From Chryseosolibacter sp964493505 (GTDB lineage: Bacteria > Bacteroidota > Bacteroidia > Cytophagales > Cyclobacteriaceae), in assembly GCA_964493505.1 (NCBI GenBank), contig CAZBNP010000019.1:27389-91388 (forward strand): a DNA stretch of 64,000 bases. Reading direction: 5' to 3'. This document shows positions 19,113 to 27,808 of the stretch, piece after piece. Below the pieces are notes generated by a model, which worked only from the letters and a program-made list of their open reading frames with translations, ran no database searches and was not told where the DNA came from. Positions within the stretch are counted from its first letter, which is position 1. Each line of letters begins with the position of its first letter. Made by a program: the position numbers and the translations under genes.

Positions 19113-20546
19113 ATGGAACGAACAAAAATCAGACAATTGTTGACAACAACCCCGGCAAACCAGGATGTTACTGTTCAGGGCTGGGTGCGAACCTTTAGAA
19201 ATAACCAGTTTATCGCCATAAACGACGGGTCGACCGTCCGGAATATCCAGGCAGTTGTCGATTTCAACAACACCCCTGAAGACATTCTCAAGAGGATCAC
19301 AACTGGCGCCTGCGTTTCAGTAAAGGGTTCCCTCGTGACTTCTCCGGCAAAAGGACAGCCGGTGGAGGTGCGGGTAACGGCTATTGAGATCCTCGGCGAC
19401 AGCGACCCCGAAAAATTCCCGCTGCAACCAAAAAAGCACTCCCTCGAATTCCTGCGAGAGATCGCTCACCTCCGGTCGCGTACCAGTACTTTTGGCGCCG
19501 TCATGAGAGTGCGCCACGCCATGGCTTTTGCCGTCCATCAGTTTTTTAACGATCGCGGCTTTTTCTATATCCACACACCGATCATCACAGCTTCCGATGC
19601 GGAAGGCGCCGGAGCGATGTTCCGGGTCACAACCCTCGACGCTGACAATCCTCCGCGAAACGAAGAAGGCAAGGTCGACTTCAGGAAGGATTTCTTCGGA
19701 CGCGACACCAACCTCACAGTGTCAGGTCAGCTTGAAGGTGAGACCTACGCCCTCGCGTTGAGCGAGATCTATACATTCGGACCTACATTCAGGGCGGAGA
19801 ATTCAAATACAACGCGCCACCTGGCCGAATTCTGGATGATCGAACCCGAAATGGCGTTCTACGACAACAACGATAATATGCAGCTCGCACAGGAGTTTCT
19901 CCAAAGCCTCGTGCGGTACGCGCTTGAACATTGCGCCGATGATCTCGAATTCCTCGACCAACGCGCAAAGGAAGAGGAGCAGTCCAAACCTCAGAATCAA
20001 CGCAGTGAGATGGGGTTGATAGACCGGCTGAAGTTTGTTGCCGAAAACGACTTCCAACGCCTCAGCTACACAGAAGCAATTGAGATTCTGAAAGCGTCAG
20101 CTCCCAATAAAAAGAAGAAATTCCAGTTTATAGTCGAGGAGTGGGGAGTGGATCTACAGTCCGAACACGAGCGATACCTCGTAGAAAAACATTTCAAAAA
20201 GCCGGTGGTATTGTACAATTACCCCGCGGAAATCAAGTCGTTCTACATGCGTCAGAATGACGACGGAAAAACCGTAGCCGCTATGGACGTGCTCTTCCCG
20301 GGTATCGGCGAGATTATCGGTGGGTCGCAACGGGAAGAGCGATACGACCGCCTCCTGAAACGCGTCAATGAGCTCAACCTTCCGGAGAAAGACCTTTGGT
20401 GGTACCTCGATCTGAGAAAGTTCGGGTCAGCTCCCCACAGCGGGTTCGGCCTGGGATTCGAGCGCATGATTCAATTTGTGACCGGTATGACCAATATTCG
20501 CGACGTGATCCCCTTTCCGAGATATCCCGGAAACGCGGAATTCTAG
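19113..20546 (+). CDS. asnS: asparagine-tRNA ligase
   Basis: Class II aminoacyl-tRNA synthetase, 477 residues. The N-terminal OB-fold anticodon-binding domain (VQGWVRTFRNNQF) is followed by the catalytic core, with motif 2 FRAENSNTTRHLAEFWMIEPE and the motif 3 region GFGLGFERMIQF. The active-site SGQLEGE and HLAEF sequences suit asparagine rather than aspartate. It charges tRNA-Asn in the cytoplasm; a tRNA-Asn gene is also in this window at 58974. It converges on the stress-protein gene with a 26-bp gap. Confidence 0.96.
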   Translation: MERTKIRQLLTTTPANQDVTVQGWVRTFRNNQFIAINDGSTVRNIQAVVDFNNTPEDILKRITTGACVSVKGSLVTSPAKGQPVEVRVTAIEILGDSDPEKFPLQPKKHSLEFLREIAHLRSRTSTFGAVMRVRHAMAFAVHQFFNDRGFFYIHTPIITASDAEGAGAMFRVTTLDADNPPRNEEGKVDFRKDFFGRDTNLTVSGQLEGETYALALSEIYTFGPTFRAENSNTTRHLAEFWMIEPEMAFYDNNDNMQLAQEFLQSLVRYALEHCADDLEFLDQRAKEEEQSKPQNQRSEMGLIDRLKFVAENDFQRLSYTEAIEILKASAPNKKKKFQFIVEEWGVDLQSEHERYLVEKHFKKPVVLYNYPAEIKSFYMRQNDDGKTVAAMDVLFPGIGEIIGGSQREERYDRLLKRVNELNLPEKDLWWYLDLRKFGSAPHSGFGLGFERMIQFVTGMTNIRDVIPFPRYPGNAEF

Positions 20547-20572
20547 GCTATCGGGAGAATACTATCGCCCTG

Positions 20573-21418
20573 CTACAGGCCGCGTTCCAGCGTGGTTTGC
20601 CGGAAAGCCAGCAAAGGAATCTTACTTTGGAAAGCCATCTTGCGTGTCATACTGCGGTCAAAAACCCTTTCGACAAAACTGATCTCGTGCGTAAACATCG
20701 CGAGAACATCTGCTTTAGACACTTCCACATACGTTTCGAGAGCGATACCTATATTACTGTCTACCAGAACCAGGGTGACGATGTTCTTGTAGGTGAATCC
20801 GTTTAGTACGGCCTGTATTTTTTCCTCGACAACATCGACCTGCGCACCCGGTGGAACAATGTGTATAAGGTGGATCGTCGAGCCGAACTTTTCGATGTAG
20901 CGAATGAGTATCTCCAGTTCCGCTTCCAGGTTCTCAAGGTCTGACGCATAGACTACGTTGCGAAATCCCTTAAAGTCAGCTTTCTCCGGCACGGCGAGAA
21001 CGGGAATATGGCTCACTTCAATGACGGAGTTGGTATTGCTGCCAAACACGGCTTTAGTGATACCGTTGGCGCCACGCGTACCCATCACAATCAGCCCGGA
21101 ACGCAATTTCCGGGCTTCGCGCAATAAGGTTGAAGGAAAGTATGCGCCGCGAACCACCTCGTACCGGATCGGCCGCGAACTCTTGTATTGCTCCGACAAT
21201 GTTCGGATCATGACCTCAAGCTCATGCTCCGCCGACTCCACCGCGTCATAGTCGAATGATTTGATCTTTTCCCGCACAGAGATGGTAAAAGCACGCGTGG
21301 TCGTCAGCACATGCAAAACCGTAACATTGCCGCCCAACCTATTGGCTATCTTGATGGCATACTTGAGAGCTGATTTTGAAAGCTGCGAAAAGTCAGTTGG
21401 AACAAGGATGTTTACCAT
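20573..21418 (-). CDS. universal stress protein, tandem UspA domains
   Basis: Protein of 281 residues with two UspA folds. The first opens with MVNILVPTDFSQLSKSAL and contains VMGTRGANG, the nucleotide-binding glycine motif. The second half (from about residue 148) begins FRNVVYASDLEN and lacks a clear G-x2-G-x9-G motif, so only one domain is likely to bind ATP. It is paralogous to the gene at 28642. Likely a stress or growth-arrest response protein. Confidence 0.9.
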   Translation of the reverse strand: MVNILVPTDFSQLSKSALKYAIKIANRLGGNVTVLHVLTTTRAFTISVREKIKSFDYDAVESAEHELEVMIRTLSEQYKSSRPIRYEVVRGAYFPSTLLREARKLRSGLIVMGTRGANGITKAVFGSNTNSVIEVSHIPVLAVPEKADFKGFRNVVYASDLENLEAELEILIRYIEKFGSTIHLIHIVPPGAQVDVVEEKIQAVLNGFTYKNIVTLVLVDSNIGIALETYVEVSKADVLAMFTHEISFVERVFDRSMTRKMAFQSKIPLLAFRQTTLERGL

Positions 21419-21452
21419 GCAAACAATTAATAGCTGCCGGGAGAATAAGTGA

Positions 21453-21483
21453 GCAAAATAGGGTATAAATTTTAAGATTCAAG
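21453..21483 (-). promoter_or_regulatory. candidate promoter of the universal stress gene
   Basis: Minus strand: CTTG (21483-21480), 19-bp spacer, TATTTTGC (21460-21453). The -7 box is one base out of register from TAnnTTTG. It is 35 bp upstream of the ATG. The same region holds two copies of ATTCAAGA at 21477 and 21491. Confidence 0.4.
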
Positions 21484-21564
21484 ACTTAACATTCAAGATT
21501 AAGGCACTACTTTCGATATAAGGCTCCAATCTTACTTTGGACCTTTAACCTTGAACTTTAAACT

Positions 21565-22593
21565 GTGAACTCCTTCGCAAGCGATAACTACGCCGGCGTC
21601 CATCCGGCTGTCATGGAAGCCCTGGCGAAAGCCAACGTGGCGCACGATACCTCGTATGGCGATGACCAATATACCGCAGAGGCTGTGGCAAAGTTCAAAC
21701 AATTATTCGGGGAGGGTATTGACATATATTTCGTCTACAACGGTACGGGAGCAAATGTTCTCGGCCTTCAGGCGTTGACACATTCATATCACTCCATACT
21801 TTGCGCCGAACTCGCGCATGTCAATGTTGACGAATCCACTGCGCCGGAGAAATTTCTCGGTTGCAAACTGGTTCCCGTGCCGGCCGCCGACGGAAAACTG
21901 ACAGCCAGCGCTGTAGAAGAAAAAATTCACCGGATCGGCGATCAACACCATCCTCAGGCGAGGGCGATTACGCTGTCGCAAAGCACGGAGTATGGAACTG
22001 TGTACACCATTAGTGAACTGAAAAGCATCGCTGAGATCGCGAAGAAACACCATCTTTTTCTTCACATGGATGGGTCGAGGATCGCAAATGCAGCGGTGAG
22101 CCTCCATGCCGACCTGGCATCCTTTACGCGTGACGTCGGCGTTGATGTACTCTCTTTCGGAGGTACAAAGAACGGGATGATGTTTGGTGAAGCCGTCATC
22201 ATCTTCAACAAGGAGCTGGCGCGGGATTTCAAATACATCCGTAAACAGGGAATGCAGCTGCATTCCAAGATGCGATTTATCAGTGCTCAATTCTCCGCTT
22301 TGCTATCCAACGATCTCTGGAAAAAGAACGCGCACCACGCCAACCGAATGGCGAAACTACTGGAAGCGGAACTGCGTACCGTTCGCGGCGTAACCATCAC
22401 CCAAACCGTCGACGCAAACAGCGTCTTCGCTATTCTTCCGAAAGAGGTAATTACTCCACTTCAGGAAAAAAACTTTTTCTACATCTGGAATGACCGGACA
22501 ATGGAAGTACGGCTGATGTGCGCGTTTGATACAACCGAAGACGAAGTAAAAACCTTTGGAGAAAAACTGAGGAGTCTTTTGCCTACCGTTTGA
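21565..22593 (+). CDS. ltaE: low-specificity L-threonine aldolase
   Basis: PLP-dependent fold-type I enzyme of 342 residues that cleaves threonine or allo-threonine to glycine and acetaldehyde. The PLP lysine is K202 in SFGGTKNGMM, and D169 in HMDGSRIANA contacts the pyridine nitrogen. The N-terminal NSFASDNYAGVHP is typical. The start codon is GTG at 21565. TTACTTTG at 21532-21539 is a possible -7 box. Its 3' end overlaps the convergent T9SS-type gene by 11 bp. Confidence 0.92.
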   Translation: MNSFASDNYAGVHPAVMEALAKANVAHDTSYGDDQYTAEAVAKFKQLFGEGIDIYFVYNGTGANVLGLQALTHSYHSILCAELAHVNVDESTAPEKFLGCKLVPVPAADGKLTASAVEEKIHRIGDQHHPQARAITLSQSTEYGTVYTISELKSIAEIAKKHHLFLHMDGSRIANAAVSLHADLASFTRDVGVDVLSFGGTKNGMMFGEAVIIFNKELARDFKYIRKQGMQLHSKMRFISAQFSALLSNDLWKKNAHHANRMAKLLEAELRTVRGVTITQTVDANSVFAILPKEVITPLQEKNFFYIWNDRTMEVRLMCAFDTTEDEVKTFGEKLRSLLPTV

Positions 22594-22945
22594 GGAACTT
22601 GTAGGTACCCCGGAAACCAGACCCGTCATCCCTGACAGCCAGAAGATAATATCCCGGCGCGAGGTCTTTCACCTTTACCCTGATGAGGTTGTCGTCGGTG
22701 ATTTCCTTTTCAACCGGAAGCTCATTTCCGATAATGGTGTGGACCGTAACAGTAACCTGAGCGGCTGTAAACTGATCCAGTTCCACAAATACATCCTCCG
22801 TGACCGGGTTAGGGAATATATGAACCGACCTGGCAAGATTGACTTCCTGAGCGACGGCTGTCAGACTCTCAGGATACGATTGAGCTATACTCAGCTGGAA
22901 CGCCGAGAAAGCTAAAACCGTAAAAATCAACCTGTAAAAACGCAT
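22583..22945 (-). CDS. minimal secreted protein made of a T9SS type A sorting domain
   Basis: Only 120 residues: a signal peptide ending near SIAQS, a short linker, and then a C-terminal sorting-type domain from about residue 42 (VHIFPNPVTEDVFVEL, then GNELPVEK, then LAPGYYLLAV and YKFLKR). The FPNP start, the central glycine turn and the final basic KFLKR match type IX secretion signals of Bacteroidota. No cargo domain lies between signal peptide and sorting domain. Function unknown. The 3' end overlaps ltaE by 11 bp. Confidence 0.75.
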   Translation of the reverse strand: MRFYRLIFTVLAFSAFQLSIAQSYPESLTAVAQEVNLARSVHIFPNPVTEDVFVELDQFTAAQVTVTVHTIIGNELPVEKEITDDNLIRVKVKDLAPGYYLLAVRDDGSGFRGTYKFLKR

Positions 22946-23062
22946 GTATCCGATAGTTATTGCAGTACATATACGTCAAATTCCGGTCCAGAGTTCGCCA
23001 AAATCCGCCGCATATACTCCTTAGATGCAAAAAACCGGCAGAAAGTTTAAAATTCCCCAAAA

Positions 23063-24562
23063 TTATTTGCGGAGGGCTTTCAGAAAAGCTGCCGGCAGCC
23101 CGTCAATCAGATCGGAAGCAATCATGGAAGTCATGCCGACGCTCGCAGCGGCAATATCACCGGCAACACCATGCAGGAAAACTCCGGCGACAGCTGCTTC
23201 AATGGGTGCGTACCTTTGCGCCAGCATGGCCGTCAGCAGGCCTGTCAGTACATCGCCGGTGCCCCCGGTCGCCATTCCGGGGTTGCCGGTGGAGTTGAAG
23301 TAGACAAGACCTTCATCGCTGGCAACAGAGGTGTGTGCGCCTTTCAACACGATTATCGCCTTCAGGGACACCGCCAGCTGCTTCTGCATCTCGAGTCGCT
23401 CGAAGTCGTCCGACCAGCGACCGGTCAGTCGCTCAAATTCCTTTGGGTGGGGTGTTAAGATACTTCCGGGTGGTACCCGTCTGAGCAGATCGCGATCGGC
23501 GGCCAGGATATTCAGTGCGTCAGCATCCAGTACCACGGGTTTACCGACTGTCTCCAGCGTATTTGCCAATGCCCGTTTTGTGAGGTCATCCTGTCCGAGT
23601 CCCGGGCCAATCCCGACCGCATCGTACGCGGCCAGCGCGGGCGGTTCTGTAAATACACTGGCATCCTCATCGACGAGACACATCGCCTCGGGAACAGCGA
23701 CCTGAACGATGGGGTATCCGCTTCGGGGCACATGCATGGTGAGCAACCCCAGTCCTGCGCGCAACGCGGCCCTGGCGGCGAGCACTGCCGCCCCCATCTT
23801 GCCGTAGCTTCCGGCTATCAGAAGACCGTGCCCGAAAGTACCCTTATGATCGTACTTGGATCGCAACCCGAGGATCTTCCTGACAGCCCCCATCCGAACA
23901 TAGTGGTAGTCTGTTTGAGTACTTTGAATGAATTCTTTGTCCAGGCCGATATCCACCCTCTCCCACTCTCCCGTGAAGGGATATGTTTCCGGCAACAGGA
24001 ACGCTAGCTTCGGGAGTTGAAATGACACGGTGTAGTGCGCCCGCACAATCGCTCCCGACGAGTGTGCGTCTGCCATCAATCCTGACGGGATATCGACGGC
24101 AACGCGGGTGGCTTCCGCCTCGTTGATCAACGCGATCACGCGGGCATACAGCCCGTCGGGTGGCCGTGAAAGCCCGGTTCCGAAGATGGCATCGATCAGC
24201 ACGGCACATTCTCCGAAAGCGATGTCATGGCGATCGTCGCTGATATCTGTTCGTGATACAGCAGCGGGCAGTCTTGCGAGATTCGTCGCAAAATCTGCCG
24301 TTTCCGACGCTTTCCCCCGCACAACCCACACTTGCACGTAATAGCCCCATTCGCTCAGGATCCTGGCAATTGCCAGTCCGTCTCCGCCGTTGTTGCCCGT
24401 ACCACAAACGACCCCGACCTTTCTGTCCGTTGTTATCCGTCTTATGAACCATTCCACGAATGCGCGCGAAGCTCGCTCCATCAGGTCAATCGACGCAATC
24501 GGCTCGTGACTGATTGTGTGGGCATCGAGATCTCTGATCTGCCTGGTGTTGAGTATACGCAT
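23063..24562 (-). CDS. nnr: bifunctional NAD(P)H-hydrate epimerase/dehydratase
   Basis: Repairs damaged NADH and NADPH hydrates. The N-terminal YjeF_N epimerase domain (residues 1-215) contains VCGTGNNGGDGLAIAR. The C-terminal ribokinase-like ADP-dependent dehydratase (about 225-495) contains KGTFGHGLLIAGSYGKMGA, LTPHPKEFERL and GMATGGTGDVLTG with its catalytic aspartate. Length (499 aa) is normal. The frame is open to 24748, but the ATG at 24562 gives the standard start MRILNTRQIRDLD and avoids overlap with nuoD. It lies 62 bp after nuoD. Confidence 0.95.
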   Translation of the reverse strand: MRILNTRQIRDLDAHTISHEPIASIDLMERASRAFVEWFIRRITTDRKVGVVCGTGNNGGDGLAIARILSEWGYYVQVWVVRGKASETADFATNLARLPAAVSRTDISDDRHDIAFGECAVLIDAIFGTGLSRPPDGLYARVIALINEAEATRVAVDIPSGLMADAHSSGAIVRAHYTVSFQLPKLAFLLPETYPFTGEWERVDIGLDKEFIQSTQTDYHYVRMGAVRKILGLRSKYDHKGTFGHGLLIAGSYGKMGAAVLAARAALRAGLGLLTMHVPRSGYPIVQVAVPEAMCLVDEDASVFTEPPALAAYDAVGIGPGLGQDDLTKRALANTLETVGKPVVLDADALNILAADRDLLRRVPPGSILTPHPKEFERLTGRWSDDFERLEMQKQLAVSLKAIIVLKGAHTSVASDEGLVYFNSTGNPGMATGGTGDVLTGLLTAMLAQRYAPIEAAVAGVFLHGVAGDIAAASVGMTSMIASDLIDGLPAAFLKALRK

Positions 24563-24624
24563 GCGTTTCTCCGACGTTGAGTTCCTGAAGTTACGGGATA
24601 CACAAAGACATCCCAAACGGCCAA

Positions 24625-25845
24625 TCACCGGTCTACTTCTCCCATCACAACATCGATGGTTCCGATAATGGCGATGAGGTCTGCGATCAAAATTCCTTTG
24701 GCAATCTCCGGCAAAACGGAAAGGTTTACAAAAGAGGATGACCTGCATTTGCAGCGGTAGGGAACATCGCTCCTGCCGTCTGCACGAAAGAAAAATCCCA
24801 GCTCACCCTTAGCCGACTCGCCTCTGACGTAGAGGTCCTGCGCCTTCGGGCGAATTTTCTTGGGTACCAACGCCTGGGGATCAAAGTCACGCGTGCGCTT
24901 GTGGTCAGTGGTTAGTTTCTCAAGACACTGTTCAACGATTTTTACACTTTCGTAAATTTCCTGCATACGCACCCACGTGCGATCCCAGCAGTCGCCTACC
25001 GCACCCATCTTTCCCTCGCCGATCGGTATGGCGAAGTCCAGCTCGGGGTAAACTGAATAACCATCTACGCGACGCAGGTCAAAACGCAAACCCGACCCCC
25101 GCAGCATCGGGCCGGTTACACCGCAGTTGACGGCGAGGTCGAGCGGCAACACGCCAACGTTGGCCGTGCGGTCAACAAAGATCTTGTTGTCAATAAGGAT
25201 GCGTTCGAGTTCGTCCAGCTTGGGCTTGATATAACGGATAAACTCCTGACAGCGGGCCTCAAAACCGACCGGAAGGTCGTAGAAAAGTCCCCCGACCCAG
25301 ATATAGTTGTACAACATCCTCGCGCCACTGGCCCACTCCAGCATACGAAGGATGTGTTCACGGTCGCGCATCACCCAGAAGAACGGCGTAAAGGCGCCGA
25401 TATCCATTCCGTAAGTGCCGATAGCAATGAAATGCGAGCTGATTCTGTTTAATTCCGCCACCAGTACGCGAATATATTCCACGCGTTTCGGGATCTGGTC
25501 TTCGATACCAAGCATGCGCTCGACACCCATCGCATAGACGTGCTCGCTATTCATCGCCGCCACGTAATCGAGACGGTCAACAAATGGTATGATCTGATTG
25601 TAGGGGAGATTCTCGGCGTGCTTCTCGAAGCAGCGATGTAAATACCCGATATGCGGAACGACGTCGCGAATGATTTCTCCATCAAGCAATACCTCCAGTC
25701 GCAACACACCGTGGGTGGAAGGGTGCTGAGGCCCCACGTTTATGATCATCTCTTCGGCGCGAAGATCTTCCACCCGAAACTTGTTGGGCTCCGACAACTT
25801 CAGTCCTTCGGGATCGTAAACATATTGGACTTTGTCCGATGACAT
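24625..25845 (-). CDS. nuoD: NADH-quinone oxidoreductase subunit D
   Basis: The 49-kDa quinone-module subunit of complex I, 406 residues, derived from the [NiFe]-hydrogenase large subunit. Typical sequences are NVGPQHPSTHGVLRLE (about residue 35), HIGYLHRCFEKHAEN and GSGLRFDLRR. With NuoB it forms the quinone-binding site at the membrane-arm junction. Last gene of the nuoABCD operon, starting 11 bp after the nuoC stop. Confidence 0.97.
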   Translation of the reverse strand: MSSDKVQYVYDPEGLKLSEPNKFRVEDLRAEEMIINVGPQHPSTHGVLRLEVLLDGEIIRDVVPHIGYLHRCFEKHAENLPYNQIIPFVDRLDYVAAMNSEHVYAMGVERMLGIEDQIPKRVEYIRVLVAELNRISSHFIAIGTYGMDIGAFTPFFWVMRDREHILRMLEWASGARMLYNYIWVGGLFYDLPVGFEARCQEFIRYIKPKLDELERILIDNKIFVDRTANVGVLPLDLAVNCGVTGPMLRGSGLRFDLRRVDGYSVYPELDFAIPIGEGKMGAVGDCWDRTWVRMQEIYESVKIVEQCLEKLTTDHKRTRDFDPQALVPKKIRPKAQDLYVRGESAKGELGFFFRADGRSDVPYRCKCRSSSFVNLSVLPEIAKGILIADLIAIIGTIDVVMGEVDR

Positions 25846-25856
25846 TCGAAATTCTG

Positions 25857-26339
25857 TTAGTCTACTTTGATATTCCTGTAATATTCCTGCTGTTTGTAGT
25901 CCTTTCGCAAGGGATATCCCTCCCAGTCGGCGGGCAGCAAAATTCTTCTGAGATCGGGGTGCCCCGCAAACCGGACACCGAACATATCCCAGGCTTCGCG
26001 CTCATGCCAGTTTGCCGTTTTCCACACGTCCTGTACCGAATCTGCTTCGGGTTGCTCGCGTGGAATAACCACCTTAAGCGCAACGTGATGATTGAACGGT
26101 ATGGAGTAGAGGTTGTACACCAGGTCGATCGTGCCCGCTTCTACACCGTTGTCTATCGCCGTAAGCGACGACAGCATGTCAAAATAGAAGGCGGAGTCTT
26201 CGTGCAGCCGGACGCACACTTCCTTCAGATCGGAAGGATCGATCCTGATTCCCGCCGGGGTCATCAACGCATCGTGAGACGGTTCACCGTGCTTGCAATG
26301 TTGCCGGACAAAGGCGAGTATTTCTTCAAACGTCTTCAT
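25857..26339 (-). CDS. nuoC: NADH-quinone oxidoreductase subunit C
   Basis: The 30-kDa subunit of complex I, 160 residues. The signature ANWHEREAWDMFGVRFAGHP and RRILLPADWEGYPLRKDY is present at about residues 105-150. It belongs to the peripheral arm. The start codon overlaps the nuoB stop by one base (TAATG). Confidence 0.96.
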   Translation of the reverse strand: MKTFEEILAFVRQHCKHGEPSHDALMTPAGIRIDPSDLKEVCVRLHEDSAFYFDMLSSLTAIDNGVEAGTIDLVYNLYSIPFNHHVALKVVIPREQPEADSVQDVWKTANWHEREAWDMFGVRFAGHPDLRRILLPADWEGYPLRKDYKQQEYYRNIKVD

Positions 26340-26881
26340 TAACTCTGGTTAGACGCCGGCGTTTTTTCCCTGGCCATTATTCTCTCTATTGCTTTGGGAG
26401 CTACCACACTCTCGGCGCGAATTTTCTCCTGTAGCTGCAGAAAGCCACCGATCAATGCTTCCGGACGCGGCGGGCAGCCGGGAACGTAGACATCCACCGG
26501 AATAACTCGCTGTACTCCTTTTACGACGTGGTAGCCGTGCTGCCAATACGGCCCTCCGCAATTGGAACACGAACCCATCGAAATAACATATCGCGGTTCA
26601 GCCATCTGTTCGTAAAGTCGCTTGATCCGGTCAGCCATTTTAAAGGTCACGGTACCGGCCACGATCATTACGTCCGATTGCCGTGGCGTTGCACGCGGAG
26701 CCATCCCGAAGCGGTCCATATCGTAGACAGTTGTTCCCGTACTCATAAACTCAATCGCGCAACAGGCTATCCCGAAAGTCATCGGAAACATGGATGACAA
26801 CCTCGCCCAATTGATCAGGTCCTCCAGCTTGGTAATAATGAATCCGCCATTCTCAAATCGCTGATCTAAAAATCCCTTCAT
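26339..26881 (-). CDS. nuoB: NADH-quinone oxidoreductase subunit B
   Basis: Carries iron-sulfur cluster N2, the last electron carrier before quinone. All four ligands are visible: adjacent C40-C41 in GIACCAIEF, C104 in MGSCSNCGG and C135 in VPGCPPRPE. Length 180 residues. It overlaps nuoA by ATGA at the start and nuoC by one base at the end, so translation should be coupled. Confidence 0.97.
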   Translation of the reverse strand: MKGFLDQRFENGGFIITKLEDLINWARLSSMFPMTFGIACCAIEFMSTGTTVYDMDRFGMAPRATPRQSDVMIVAGTVTFKMADRIKRLYEQMAEPRYVISMGSCSNCGGPYWQHGYHVVKGVQRVIPVDVYVPGCPPRPEALIGGFLQLQEKIRAESVVAPKAIERIMAREKTPASNQS

Positions 26882-27387
26882 GAAAGTTTTTCTTTTTGCA
26901 ATCCACCGGCATACTGCTCATTTATCCTTTTGTAAAGTTCCGGTGGAACGGTTTGTTTCTGGCTGGTCGGCGCCGGCTCGGGCTTGATCCAGTCCAGGTG
27001 GCCGTTCACCCAGGCGTAGGCAAGTCCGATGGCGAGGATAAAAATAAACAATACGATCTCCACGAGCGCAAACCAACCCCAGTCGCCACCTGTTTGCTGA
27101 AGGAGTTCATCCTTAACAAATATGGTCGTCCACGGAAAAAGAAAAACGATCTCGATTTCAAACAGAAGAAAGATCAGCGCGATAATATAAAAGCGGACAT
27201 TAAACTGCGTCCACGCTGAGCTGACAGGCTCTTCACCGCTTTCGTAGGTACTGAGCTTCTGTGCGTTGGGGCGGTTCGGACGGAGGAACGCCGAGGTCAC
27301 GAATGCAAAGATTATAAACAGAACACCGCCGATAATATACAGCAGTACTTCTCCCACAGCCGACACGTAGATTTCTTCGTTGTTCAC
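26878..27387 (-). CDS. nuoA: NADH-quinone oxidoreductase subunit A
   Basis: Membrane subunit of complex I, 169 residues with three transmembrane helices (about residues 13-33, 70-92 and 100-125). YESGEEPVSSAWTQFNVRFYIIAL contains the conserved acidic loop and second helix; split here it reads YESGEEP and NVRFYIIALIFL. The start is GTG at 27387, or a GTG at 27366 (VSAVGEVLL) which has a purine-rich stretch upstream. First gene of the four-gene nuo operon; a -7 box lies directly upstream. Confidence 0.95.
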   Translation of the reverse strand: MNNEEIYVSAVGEVLLYIIGGVLFIIFAFVTSAFLRPNRPNAQKLSTYESGEEPVSSAWTQFNVRFYIIALIFLLFEIEIVFLFPWTTIFVKDELLQQTGGDWGWFALVEIVLFIFILAIGLAYAWVNGHLDWIKPEPAPTSQKQTVPPELYKRINEQYAGGLQKEKLS

Positions 27388-27391
27388 ACGC

Positions 27392-27399
27392 CAAAGATA
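27392..27399 (-). promoter_or_regulatory. candidate -7 element of nuoABCD
   Basis: Minus-strand TATCTTTG matches TAnnTTTG exactly. It ends 4 bp before the GTG at 27387, which would make the transcript leaderless unless translation begins at the inner GTG at 27366. No -33 box is clear. Confidence 0.4.
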
Positions 27400-27459
27400 G
27401 GAGAAACGTTGGTTTCGTGGAGACAGAGCCGACTTTAAGTAGCCGGAAGAACCGAGAGA

Positions 27460-27807
27460 CTATCCCGAGCGGCGGGCCTTGTACCCCTGCGCCTGAAGAA
27501 CCTGCACAACCTTGTCTCTGTGGTCGCCCTGAATCAGGATTTCAGCGTCCTTTGCAGATCCACCGACACCACATTTGGACTTCAGCAACTTGCCCAGCCC
27601 CTCCAGATCACTGGTCGTTCCGACAAATCCGGTTACGAGCGTTACCTGTTTTCCCGCGCGACCACCTTTGTCGAGCATCACCCTGAGGTTCTGCTGCTGC
27701 GGGGGGAGTGTGGCGGCTTCCTCCCGCCCCTGGTATTCATAGGAAAAATCCGGGCGGGTGGAATAAACAACTCCATCTCTCTTTTTCCAGTCATTTTTTT
27801 TTGCCAT
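27460..27807 (-). CDS. SUI1/YciH-family translation initiation factor-like protein
   Basis: Protein of 115 residues. The SUI1 (eIF1-like) domain occupies residues 38-112, with LDKGGRAGKQVTLVTGF, LGKLLKSKCGVGGSAKD and EILIQGDHRDKVVQ, the expected basic loop and GGSAK signature. The N-terminus is polar. The bacterial family is related to eIF1 and E. coli YciH, which affects start-codon fidelity; its role in Bacteroidota is not proven. It starts 1 bp after the J-domain gene's stop. Confidence 0.92.
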   Translation of the reverse strand: MAKKNDWKKRDGVVYSTRPDFSYEYQGREEAATLPPQQQNLRVMLDKGGRAGKQVTLVTGFVGTTSDLEGLGKLLKSKCGVGGSAKDAEILIQGDHRDKVVQVLQAQGYKARRSG

Positions 27808-27808
27808 G

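Noticed and set aside
23063..24748. full-length frame of the nnr gene
   Set aside because: The first 62 residues (24748-24563) are Arg/Cys-rich and overlap nuoD; the normal family start is at 24562.
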